Below are positions 18,057 through 26,026 of a stretch of DNA of 64,000 nt, in pieces. Below the pieces are notes generated by a model, which was not told the origin of the DNA, searched no databases, and saw only the letters and a list, made by a program, of their open reading frames with translations. The position numbers were made by a program, and so were the translations under genes. Source of the stretch: CAWVSB01 sp036960375 (GTDB lineage: Bacteria; Pseudomonadota; Gammaproteobacteria; Pseudomonadales; CAWVSB01); the NCBI GenBank assembly GCA_036960375.1, contig JBALVY010000001.1:496001-560000 (forward strand). Reading direction: 5' to 3'. Every line of letters starts with the position of its first letter. The stretch's first letter is position 1.

Positions 18057-19313
18057 CTATTTGTCGTTTAGGCTTGCGCAGCGTTGCAGCGCCTCCAGGT
18101 AATAGTAATCCGCGTAATTAATGGCGGCGTCTACCTCGTCGTCAGCCTGCCAGCGTCCTGTGGCATGCATTAACAGGAAGTGACCATTCTCACCGTTTGT
18201 TGCTGAATAGGCCGGTGACGCCAGACTGCGCAACATGGCTAACGCCGCTTCGTGATAGCGTGTTGCCTGTGGCTCAGGCGCATAGGCGGCAAGTTCCAGC
18301 AAGGCACTTGCGGTGACCGAAGCAGCAGAAGAATCACGGCTGTTTACAATCTCAGGGTTGCCTGGCGCATCGAAATCGAAATATGGCACCATGTCTTCGG
18401 GTAGATTGGGGTGGCTCAGGTAAAAGTCGGCAATGTTCTGTGCTTGTTGCAGGAACTGTGCGTCTTCGCTGAAACGGTAGGCCATCGTGTAGCCGTATAG
18501 CCCCCACGCTTGGCCGCGGGCCCAGGCAGAATCGTCGGCAATGCCCTGATGTGTTTGTTTGTGCGTTACCGCGCCGGTTGCGGGATCATAGTCGATAACA
18601 TGGTAAGAGCTATGATCAGCGCGAAAGTGATTTTTTAATGTTGTTAGGGAGTGGCTGTTTGCCGCGTTGGCATATTTCTGGTCGCCGGTGGAGTCTGATG
18701 CAAAATAGAGCAGCTCCAGATTCATCATGTTATCGATGATGACAGGAAATGCCCATGGGCCGTGATCCCAAGAGCGGGTAGCGCCAACGGTGGCATTATA
18801 GCGGGTCATTAATGAATCTGCAGATTGTATCAAAATGGGTTCATATGACGCGTTACCGGTCAGGCGCAGCCCATTGCCATAGCTGGGGAACATCATAAAG
18901 CCTATGTCATGAGTGCCCGTGTTGTTTTTTTGCTGCTCCAATCCTACAGTCCACTGCTCGGCGGTTGCCAGCCAGCTCGGGTCTTGGGTGTGCTCATACA
19001 TATACCAAAAACTACCGGCGACAAAGCCACTGGTCCAATCACTGTCGCTCACCAGCCGTGCGGCATTTTTCTCGTAAGAGCGCGCTATCTGTGTAGGGTC
19101 AGGATACGCTTTGCGAAAGCCGTCAAGCTGTACAGCCGCGGCGTCAAGAGCCACCGAGCAAAAAGCAGTGTCTGGCGCAGTTACGTTGGAGGTGGTTTGT
19201 AATTGTGGTTCTGCCGCAGTTGGTTCTACGGCGGCGATCGTAGGTGCTTTATCCGACGAACAGCCGGCCAAAACCAGTGCGCCGACTAATAGTGTCAATC
19301 GTGATTTTATCAT
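18057..19313 (-). CDS. GH88 unsaturated glucuronyl hydrolase, lipoprotein
   Basis: 418 residues, with lipobox LAGC (Cys 18). The catalytic domain is an alpha6/alpha6 barrel. Key motifs are HDIGFMMFPSYGNG with the first conserved Asp, WAFPVIIDNMMNLELLY with the second Asp (hydration catalyst), and DDSAWARGQAWGLYGY, the family signature. GH88 enzymes hydrate the 4,5-double bond of terminal unsaturated uronates released by lyases, freeing 4-deoxy-5-keto-uronate for KduI. The lyase gene at 19365-20522 is 51 bp upstream in the same operon, which fits this exactly. AAGGA precedes the ATG. A GH105 assignment is less likely from the motif set. Confidence 0.92.
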   Translation of the reverse strand: MIKSRLTLLVGALVLAGCSSDKAPTIAAVEPTAAEPQLQTTSNVTAPDTAFCSVALDAAAVQLDGFRKAYPDPTQIARSYEKNAARLVSDSDWTSGFVAGSFWYMYEHTQDPSWLATAEQWTVGLEQQKNNTGTHDIGFMMFPSYGNGLRLTGNASYEPILIQSADSLMTRYNATVGATRSWDHGPWAFPVIIDNMMNLELLYFASDSTGDQKYANAANSHSLTTLKNHFRADHSSYHVIDYDPATGAVTHKQTHQGIADDSAWARGQAWGLYGYTMAYRFSEDAQFLQQAQNIADFYLSHPNLPEDMVPYFDFDAPGNPEIVNSRDSSAASVTASALLELAAYAPEPQATRYHEAALAMLRSLASPAYSATNGENGHFLLMHATGRWQADDEVDAAINYADYYYLEALQRCASLNDK

Positions 19314-19364
19314 TATCGTTCCTTCAAAGGAGAATTAATGTAGCGTCTAATAAATACAGGGTGT

Positions 19365-20522
19365 CTATTTTTGATATTGTGTTCGCACGTAGTTTCCAGC
19401 AGGAAGTTCCGCATGGGTGAGCGTCTCGTAGATCAGGTTCCATGTTGCCCGTTGGCTGTTAGTGCGGATCTGCTGCACGATCAACATGCGTGTGTTGGGC
19501 AGTTCAATGCCGGCGCGATTATGGTAGTGGTTATATCCCACCTCCCAAGTATTGTAGCGGTCGGTAGTGGCCTTGGTATCGGTGCAGGTATCGACTGTGC
19601 CGGACAAAAGCTGGGAGGCCATTAGCTCCATCGCGGCGGTGAAGCGCGCCTGGTTGATTGTATAAACGTCGACACCCTGGTTCCAGGCGACTTCGGCCGC
19701 GTGTAATGCGGAACCTAGCGCGTACTGCGAATGGTGGCCATTGTCGCGGCAGGTTTCCTGATTTAGCCCATCGACCCACTGTGTGGGTTGGCTCCAAAAT
19801 GCCTGTACGTCGCCGCCATCGCCATCGATTGCCGGGGGCGTATCACCATCGCTAGTGAGATAGAAGTAGGAGGGATTGCGGCGTTCGAGACGCGCCAGGC
19901 CTTGATTGAACAGCTGCTCGTCTTCGTTGAAAACGGCAATCGACATCATGGCGTCGATCTGAGTCAGGTCTACGTTGCCATTCCAGGGGCTTACGGTTTT
20001 TAATTGCGGATAGAAGGCGCGCTTGAACATGGTCTGGAAACTGGCGACTTCGCTGGCCGACCAGCCGTCGTAGCTGCGCATAATTTCTGCAGCCGGGGCG
20101 AAAACAGCGCCAATCCAACCGGCTTGTAGCTTGTCCTGATCGGAGCCACTGGTAAAGCCTTGTAATATCGACCATGCATTGAGAATAGCGACAGAGCGTT
20201 CGGCATAAATTTCTTCACCGCTAAAGACCCATAGTAGCGCCTGGCTGTAGGCCGCCAACGCATCGTCATGGATGATATTAGCTTCACTATTATTTCTGGA
20301 ATTGATGTGTGTTAAAGCGTGGGGTTTCCGACTTGCGCTGGTGGAATTTTTCACCAGTTCGAACTCACTTTTCCAGGGCTGCGCACCTTTAGAAATCTGC
20401 TGCTTCACAAAGTCTAAATCTTGCTGGGTACTCAATGCGCCGGGGTGAACAAAGGTCATAGCGGCGTTTGCCGAAACTGTCCACATCGCCAGAGCTGTGA
20501 GGAATATCTGTATTATCTTCAT
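19365..20522 (-). CDS. Secreted polysaccharide lyase of the alginate-lyase fold (PL38/PL5-like, probable glucuronan lyase)
   Basis: 385 residues with a signal peptide (cleavage near SANAA, about 20). The mature protein matches the alginate_lyase family (PF05426), an alpha/alpha toroid: FVHPGALSTQQDLDFVKQQI, WNGNVDLTQIDAMMSIAVF, ETCRDNGHHSQYALGSALHA and EVGYNHYHNRAGIELPNT. The His, Asn, Arg and Tyr clusters in these motifs are where the catalytic residues of PL5 and PL38 lie. PL38 members cut beta-1,4-glucuronan; PL5 members cut polymannuronate. GH88 and KduI/KduD neighbours fit any uronan; the surrounding beta-glucosidases favour glucuronan (inference). A copy of the shared 41-bp element lies about 130 bp upstream. 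Confidence 0.82.
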   Translation of the reverse strand: MKIIQIFLTALAMWTVSANAAMTFVHPGALSTQQDLDFVKQQISKGAQPWKSEFELVKNSTSASRKPHALTHINSRNNSEANIIHDDALAAYSQALLWVFSGEEIYAERSVAILNAWSILQGFTSGSDQDKLQAGWIGAVFAPAAEIMRSYDGWSASEVASFQTMFKRAFYPQLKTVSPWNGNVDLTQIDAMMSIAVFNEDEQLFNQGLARLERRNPSYFYLTSDGDTPPAIDGDGGDVQAFWSQPTQWVDGLNQETCRDNGHHSQYALGSALHAAEVAWNQGVDVYTINQARFTAAMELMASQLLSGTVDTCTDTKATTDRYNTWEVGYNHYHNRAGIELPNTRMLIVQQIRTNSQRATWNLIYETLTHAELPAGNYVRTQYQK

Positions 20523-20649
20523 TGACTGCCTATATAGTGTATTTTTGAACAGCGACTGCCTTCAACTTGGTGCTGAAGTCATTTAACCTACGCTCCCTTA
20601 TTAAATAGGATTTACCTTGACTGCCTGTCATTTTTCACTAAATCATTGC

Positions 20650-20692
20650 GAATTAGAATATGACAAAATAGAATTTATTGTTTCCTATAAAG
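20650..20692 (-). promoter_or_regulatory. Conserved 41-bp regulatory element, copy A (upstream of the PL38-like lyase)
   Basis: Read towards the lyase gene it begins TTTATAGGAAACAATAAATT and continues into CTATTTTGTCATATTCTAATT. Copies B to G in this window align with it almost without gaps. The similarity with copy E extends about 22 bp further, over 20627-20692 against 34296-34361. It starts about 130 bp upstream of the lyase ATG. Confidence 0.8.
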
Positions 20693-20770
20693 GATAATGG
20701 TGGTCTTAAGAGTGACTCGCACAGAAGCTTCCCTCGGTGCGAGCGTTCTCGCTGACATGTCCCACAAATA

Positions 20771-22042
20771 TTAGTCTGGCAATTTTACGGTAATACTTTT
20801 CAAGGTAATGGGCTCGGTCACGCTGGCATTATGGCGATTGAGCTGTAAGCCGACCACCTCGATTTGATTGCGTTTTTTGCCCTCGGTAAGAAAGGCTTGC
20901 TCTGTCATTGTTAACACAAGGTCCTGTCCTGCTTTGTCGGAGAAGGAGGAGAGACTGCGCTGTGTGCCACTCCAACGGTCGTAACCTGCCTCGCCCGCTT
21001 GCACAAACAGGTAAATGTCCAATTCCCCTTCGGTGAAATAGGCCTCGGGAATGTTCAGTGCATATTGGACCTCGAAGCGTTCGAAGTCGTGGATAGCACC
21101 CAATGGCTGAACAACTGTGACCTTGCCTGAGTGTCCCACAGGAATCTGTCCTTCTTTCCATTGCGGAATTAACGCCATACCGTCCTGTGTATCATTTAGC
21201 TCTCGTGTGATGTCCATGCTTTCTTCCGATATACGTACCACTATTTCGTCGATTGCTGGCTGTGTGGTATAGCTAAATTGGTAGTAAGAGTGGGGGTTTT
21301 TGACCTTAACGTCTTTTGCTGGCGGGGTGATCTTCTCGCTGTTCAAGTCAAGTGCAACGCGACGTATTTTGATCGGCTCAGATATCATTGACGCCTTGCG
21401 ATGGAAGACGAAGTTAACTCTTTCTATCTGTCGCTGTTTTGCCGCTGGCTCGTTGAAGTCTGAGGCTTTTACCATCAATTTGGTATATTGCCCGTCACGT
21501 TCAACAAAGTCAGCCATAGTAAAGGTGCGGCCATTAAACAAGTAATCACCTTTGGCCCCGGCTTGAAGCGAAAATACAAGCTCCAGCTTTCCTTCTGAGA
21601 CGTATTCGTTAGGTAGCATAATTTCGAAATAGACCTCTACCTGAGTACAGTCGCTGGCTGGGATAAGCTGATATATATGCAGTTTACTGTGCTCGACGTT
21701 GCTGATGCCTGTCTCATTGGAGCTCAGGTCTTTGCGGCTCCATTTGGGTGTTATTACGGTGGCTTGATCTACTGGGTCATAATCTATATCCAGCTGCCGG
21801 GTGCCCAAGTGGACCGTATCAATAGTCCACAGCGCAGGGTCAGACATGTCCAGTTCAATATCGTATGCGGCTTGAGTATTCTTGATACTAATATTTTCGC
21901 CATAGGCTATACCGGTGAAGCTGGTGGCTATTATCGATAGCAGGGTGCAGGTTCGAAGCCACCGCATGGTGAACGTTTGAGCGTTTTTTATCGTGTTAAT
22001 GGTAGTGTCCTTCTGCGGCGGTACTTTGCATAGATACGTCAA
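20771..22042 (-). CDS. Secreted protein of two tandem repeated beta-rich domains, function unknown
   Basis: 423 residues. I chose the TTG at 22042 because AGGAG lies eight bases upstream; the next start, ATG at 21967, has no ribosome site. The TTG start gives a long basic N-region before the signal peptide (hydrophobic core about 30-46). The rest is two copies of one domain of roughly 170 residues. Each copy has a LIPxWK/TPKW element, a Y/FEIMLPNEYVSEGKLEL-like segment (second copy NIPEAYFTEGELDIYLFVQAG), and a closing segment RQIERVNFVFHRKASMISEP or its partner RNQIEVVGLQLNRHNASVTEP. The pattern suggests a jelly-roll, carbohydrate-binding-module-like fold. I do not recognise a family. It is next to the lyase and carries element B upstream, so a role in binding the polymer is plausible. 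Confidence 0.85.
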   Translation of the reverse strand: MTYLCKVPPQKDTTINTIKNAQTFTMRWLRTCTLLSIIATSFTGIAYGENISIKNTQAAYDIELDMSDPALWTIDTVHLGTRQLDIDYDPVDQATVITPKWSRKDLSSNETGISNVEHSKLHIYQLIPASDCTQVEVYFEIMLPNEYVSEGKLELVFSLQAGAKGDYLFNGRTFTMADFVERDGQYTKLMVKASDFNEPAAKQRQIERVNFVFHRKASMISEPIKIRRVALDLNSEKITPPAKDVKVKNPHSYYQFSYTTQPAIDEIVVRISEESMDITRELNDTQDGMALIPQWKEGQIPVGHSGKVTVVQPLGAIHDFERFEVQYALNIPEAYFTEGELDIYLFVQAGEAGYDRWSGTQRSLSSFSDKAGQDLVLTMTEQAFLTEGKKRNQIEVVGLQLNRHNASVTEPITLKSITVKLPD

Positions 22043-22144
22043 TTTTAGTGCTCCTTCGGGGTTTTATTGGGGCTTTTATCGGGCCTTGGTGCGCTGCTAG
22101 TGGAATGCACACTTGCTGCGGGCTATCTTTGCCAAAAGAATTGC

Positions 22145-22190
22145 CGATTAATAGGTGACAAAATAGAAATTATTGTTTGATAGAGATTAC
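22145..22190 (-). promoter_or_regulatory. Conserved 41-bp regulatory element, copy B (upstream of the tandem-domain protein)
   Basis: In gene direction it contains AAACAATAATTTCTATTTTG followed by TCACCTATTAATCGG. The central AACAATnATTTCTATTTTGTCA agrees with copy A at nearly every position; the left edge is shifted by one base. It starts about 100 bp upstream of the TTG start at 22042. Confidence 0.72.
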
Positions 22191-22545
22191 AAATCATTAG
22201 GTGTTCTATGCGGTAGATAGGAGGCAGTGGGGGGTTATGCCTTACTAAAGTGCCTGCGACTATTGCGATAAGGTGGCAGGGGGTGGGAGTATTCTATTTT
22301 CTGATTTATATTACAGAGGCCTTGCCATATAAGGGCTGCGCCGATTGTAATGGCCTGCTGGGGTGGAGGATGCCGGGTCAGAAAGAAGCAAGAGCCGGAA
22401 AACCTGCAGCGTAGAAGGTGCGTAAAAAAAGCTATGATGCGTAGGAGTGTGTTCGCTTCCTTAGCTCCGTGCTTTCGGTGTTATTACGTGGCACCCAAAT
22501 GACTACTTTATAATTAAAATCAATAGGTTAGATTATAATTGTAAT

Positions 22546-22588
22546 TTATAGAGAATAATATGTTCTGTTTTGTCATATTCTAATTGTC
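22546..22588 (+). promoter_or_regulatory. Conserved 41-bp regulatory element, copy C (upstream of TonB receptor 1)
   Basis: Reads TTTATAGAGAATAATATG then TTCTGTTTTGTCATATTCTAATTG. The 3' half TTTTGTCATATTCTAATT is identical to copy A. It is inverted relative to copies A and B, but its orientation relative to its own downstream gene (22645) is the same. It ends about 57 bp before the ATG. Confidence 0.78.
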
Positions 22589-22644
22589 CGAGTTTTAGTC
22601 AATGATGAAGAAGTTAAAAAAATTATAAGCACTCGGAGACTAGT

Positions 22645-25600
22645 ATGAATCAGTTTGACAAAAAACCATCCGCACCTTGGGCGGGCTACCCCCGTTTCAA
22701 GCGCAGCCTGCTTGCTACAGCAATCCTCACCGTTTCTTCCGGCTGTGTTATTGCACAGGAAGAGCCCGCCGAGCTGGAAGAGATAATCGTTACGGGTCAG
22801 CGCAGCAACCTGCAAGATGCACAGGCGATTAAACGCGATGCCGATACCTTTGTAGATGCCATTTCGGCCAAGGATATTGGTTCGTTGCCAGACAAAAGTA
22901 TCATTGAGGCCATTTCCAGAATACCGGGTGTCTCTATTGAGCGATTTCCCGGCGCCAATGACCCTGACCATTTTGGTACCGAAGGTAGTGGTGCGCTTAT
23001 TCGCGGCATGACCCAGGTACGTACAAGCTTTAACGGCCGTGATGCATTCAGCGCTAATAGCGGTCGTGGCTTAAGTTTTCAGGATGTGCCTCCCGAGCTT
23101 GCTGGCGGTGTGAGTGTATACAAAAACCAGACAGCTGATCTCATTGAAGGCGGCATCGGCGGCACCATCGATTTACGTACTCGTCAACCTTTTGATCAAG
23201 ACGGTCAGGTTATTGCTCTGTCAGCCGAGGTTGGTGAGGGTGATTTGGTGGAAGACAAGTCCACCACCTTTTCGGGCTTGTTTAGTAATCGCTGGGATAC
23301 CGAGGCGGGTGAGTTTGGATTGCTATTCAGCTATTCAACTGCCGACCTTATGTCACAGTCCCAGGGGGTCCAAATTGATACCCTTCTGTTGCAAACTGAG
23401 TATGGTCATCCAGGAGGACCCAACAACAATACGCCCAATCCCTATGCAGGCACGTTGATTCCCAAGGGCATATCGCTACGAGAAAAAACGGATGAACGTA
23501 AGCGTAAGGGAACCAATTTGTCGCTGCAGTGGGAAAGCTCAGATCAAACTATGGTAGCGACAGCGAACTATGTGCGTTCAGATTCTGACCTTGCGTGGAC
23601 AGAATACGGGACCGAGTCTGATGAGAACAAAGACCCCAACAATAACGATTATGCCGGGCACTTTGAGCCTCACCCCGATACCGAATTTACTTTTGATGGT
23701 GATATTAACGGAGCGCCATTGTTTGAAAGCGGGGTGTTAGTTTCAACGGAAGGCTGGCGTGGGGACGGCTCTGCCAACCAACCTTGGGGCGGTACTTTTG
23801 GTGTAAAAAACAAGTATCAAACTCGACAGCGGCAAGAGGAAAACCTGGTTGAGGATTTGTCTTTTAACTTTAAGTGGGCAGCTACTGAGCGCTTAGGCCT
23901 TGAGTTCGATCTGCAGCGCGTAGAGGCTACCAAAACACTCTCGGACATCACGGTTGGGCTGCAAGGCCGGGCTGGTGTCTATATTGGCGGCGTGTCGGGT
24001 GATAAAGCACCAAACCTGGGTTTTGTATCGCCGGATCTGACTAACGATCCTGGCTATTATACAAACCCCGCTAACTATTTTATGAATTATGCAATGGATC
24101 ACCTAGAGGACAACGAAGGTGAGGAGACGGCTGTCCGCCTTGATCTGAATTACGACATCGACAGCGGGTGGGCTCGGTCAATAGAGGCCGGTTTACGGTG
24201 GGCAGAACGCGAACAGACAACGCGTGAGTCAGACTATAACTGGGGGTCCTTATCTGCGGCCTATCGTCCTGGCGGTAATGGTTGGTATGGCAGTGAATTA
24301 ATGAATGACGCAGGCTTGTCTGAGGCCTATGATACCGTCAACCTCAGCGGCTTTATGGATGGGCGCGCACTTAACAATATCAGTGGCGGCTCCAGCTTTA
24401 TTTTCCCGTCTGCTGCTCTAGTGGCGGATTACCGTAATTTGTCTGACAACACAGCAGGTTTATACGGGCGAGAGTGGATGCAGTTAGCTGATCGCGACCC
24501 AGCAGGCGATGGTCTGCCGTTGATAGGTGACTACTATCCCAGTGAAATTAACGAGACCACAGGCACAAATAATGCAGCGTTTGTGAAGTTTAATTTCTCC
24601 GGTGAATTGGGTGGCTTCGATGTTGACGGAAATGTTGGTGTCCGCTATGTGAGTCTGGAACACGAGACTATTGGCTACCAAAGATATCCGGATTTTCGCC
24701 CTGAAGATCCTGATGACCGAACCGATCCCGATAATGCTTTGCCTGCAGATGACAAAGCCTTTGGTAATGCCGCTGTAGTTTCAGGCACGGGTGAGGGTGA
24801 CTTCAGTACTTTTCTCCCTAGCCTGAATATAAAAGTGGGTCTAACGGATGATCTGATATTCCGTTTTGCGGCATCGAAAGCCGTCTCCCTGCCCGACTTG
24901 GGCCAAACACGTTACCACCTGGGTATTAGCGCTCAAGATAGAACCAATACACCGGATCTGTCTGGTTTTAACTTTGACGATTACGGCGACTTTGATCCTA
25001 CCAACCCGGAAGAGCTGGAAGCGGCGATGAAATGGCTGGTCGAAGAGTCTGGGCAGTTGGAAGACGGTATTCCAATAAAAGAGTCAACCATTGGTTACTA
25101 CGAAGGCGATGGCGGCAATCCATATCTGGAGCCGATGGAAGCGATCATGTTTGATTTCTCGCTGGAGTGGTATTTTGCCGACGTCGGTTCATTAACCGCA
25201 ACGTATTTCCACAAAGACGTGAAAAACTATTTCGTTCAAGGGACTTTTGAAGAAGAATTTACCAACAATGGTGTGACCAAAACTGTGCGCCGAAACACCG
25301 ATATAAATGGTGATGAAGGTACGATACAGGGTTGGGAGCTAGGGTATCAGCAGTTCTTTGATATGCTGCCAGGCGGCTGGTCTGGTATTGGCGTACAAGC
25401 CAACTACACCTATGTTGATGAGGATGGCAGCCCTAATCCGGAAGGCTCTGACGTGTATGCCAGCTTGCCGTTTCAAGGTTTGTCAATGCATACCTACAAC
25501 CTTGCTGCAATGTACGAAAAATACGGACTATCGGCTCGTTTGGCATACAACTGGCGCTCTTCATACTTATTGAGTACCAGTGACGTTATTACGGGTCTTC

Positions 25601-25806
25601 CGGTATATAACGATGACTACGGTCAGGTAGACGGCTCAATTTTCTATAATATTAATGACAATTGGACGGTTGGCCTACAGTTATCCAATATAACGGGTGC
25701 CACTACCAAAACCTCAGTGCAGGTAACTGCAGACGGAGATATACAAGCACGATCCTGGTTTATTAAGGACCGTTACGCAGCCTTTGTTCTTCGGGCCGTG
25801 TTCTAA
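22645..25806 (+). CDS. TonB-dependent outer-membrane receptor 1 (carbohydrate-type)
   Basis: 1053 residues. A long basic N-region precedes the signal peptide (cleavage near CVIAQ, about 38). The TonB box is EEIIVTGQRS. The plug domain has SLPDKSIIEAISRIPGVSIERF and VYKNQTADLIEGGIGGTIDLRT. A large 22-strand barrel follows, ending in the terminal aromatic residue of RYAAFVLRAVF. The length and motifs match the TonB-Xanth-Caul type of receptor, which imports oligosaccharides. The ATG has GGAG about ten bases upstream. It is followed by a terminator hairpin and then by three halogenase-family genes and a GH5 gene in the same direction. Element C lies upstream. Probable ligand: oligosaccharides from the glucan/glucuronan (inference). 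Confidence 0.95.
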   Translation: MNQFDKKPSAPWAGYPRFKRSLLATAILTVSSGCVIAQEEPAELEEIIVTGQRSNLQDAQAIKRDADTFVDAISAKDIGSLPDKSIIEAISRIPGVSIERFPGANDPDHFGTEGSGALIRGMTQVRTSFNGRDAFSANSGRGLSFQDVPPELAGGVSVYKNQTADLIEGGIGGTIDLRTRQPFDQDGQVIALSAEVGEGDLVEDKSTTFSGLFSNRWDTEAGEFGLLFSYSTADLMSQSQGVQIDTLLLQTEYGHPGGPNNNTPNPYAGTLIPKGISLREKTDERKRKGTNLSLQWESSDQTMVATANYVRSDSDLAWTEYGTESDENKDPNNNDYAGHFEPHPDTEFTFDGDINGAPLFESGVLVSTEGWRGDGSANQPWGGTFGVKNKYQTRQRQEENLVEDLSFNFKWAATERLGLEFDLQRVEATKTLSDITVGLQGRAGVYIGGVSGDKAPNLGFVSPDLTNDPGYYTNPANYFMNYAMDHLEDNEGEETAVRLDLNYDIDSGWARSIEAGLRWAEREQTTRESDYNWGSLSAAYRPGGNGWYGSELMNDAGLSEAYDTVNLSGFMDGRALNNISGGSSFIFPSAALVADYRNLSDNTAGLYGREWMQLADRDPAGDGLPLIGDYYPSEINETTGTNNAAFVKFNFSGELGGFDVDGNVGVRYVSLEHETIGYQRYPDFRPEDPDDRTDPDNALPADDKAFGNAAVVSGTGEGDFSTFLPSLNIKVGLTDDLIFRFAASKAVSLPDLGQTRYHLGISAQDRTNTPDLSGFNFDDYGDFDPTNPEELEAAMKWLVEESGQLEDGIPIKESTIGYYEGDGGNPYLEPMEAIMFDFSLEWYFADVGSLTATYFHKDVKNYFVQGTFEEEFTNNGVTKTVRRNTDINGDEGTIQGWELGYQQFFDMLPGGWSGIGVQANYTYVDEDGSPNPEGSDVYASLPFQGLSMHTYNLAAMYEKYGLSARLAYNWRSSYLLSTSDVITGLPVYNDDYGQVDGSIFYNINDNWTVGLQLSNITGATTKTSVQVTADGDIQARSWFIKDRYAAFVLRAVF

Positions 25807-25809
25807 ATT

Positions 25810-25871
25810 CACTGTATGAAAATTACCCTCTCTTTGCACCGTCTAGACGGTGCATTTTTTTACATACAGTG
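25810..25871 (+). terminator. Rho-independent terminator after TonB receptor 1, inside a second inverted repeat
   Basis: A 20-bp perfect palindromic stem (25835-25854, TGCACCGTCT and its complement) is followed by seven T. Nine-base arms CACTGTATG (25810-25818) and CATACAGTG (25863-25871) flank it. It probably lowers expression of the halogenase and GH5 genes relative to the receptor. Confidence 0.85.
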
Positions 25872-26026
25872 TTTAACTGGTGTCGACGTAGAAGCCATTT
25901 TTATTCCTGCTTCAGCGTCTACTAATGTTGCTTGTGGGGCGACTCTGCTAAAAGGGTATGGCATCGAGACTAGGGATATGTATTGACAGAAAGGGCGAAG
26001 CGATTGAATCAGCCATTGAGACGGAC

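Larger units (their letters stand above)
22043..22644. promoter_or_regulatory. Long divergent control region between the tandem-domain protein and TonB receptor 1
   Basis: A 602-bp non-coding stretch. It holds element B (22145-22190, facing the minus-strand gene) and element C (22546-22588, facing the TonB receptor). A weaker partial match, ATTCTATTTT followed by CTGATTTATATTA, lies at about 22291-22313. The middle part is G-rich (around 22226-22290) and shows nothing else I can name. No open frame here has a credible ribosome site. Confidence 0.6.
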
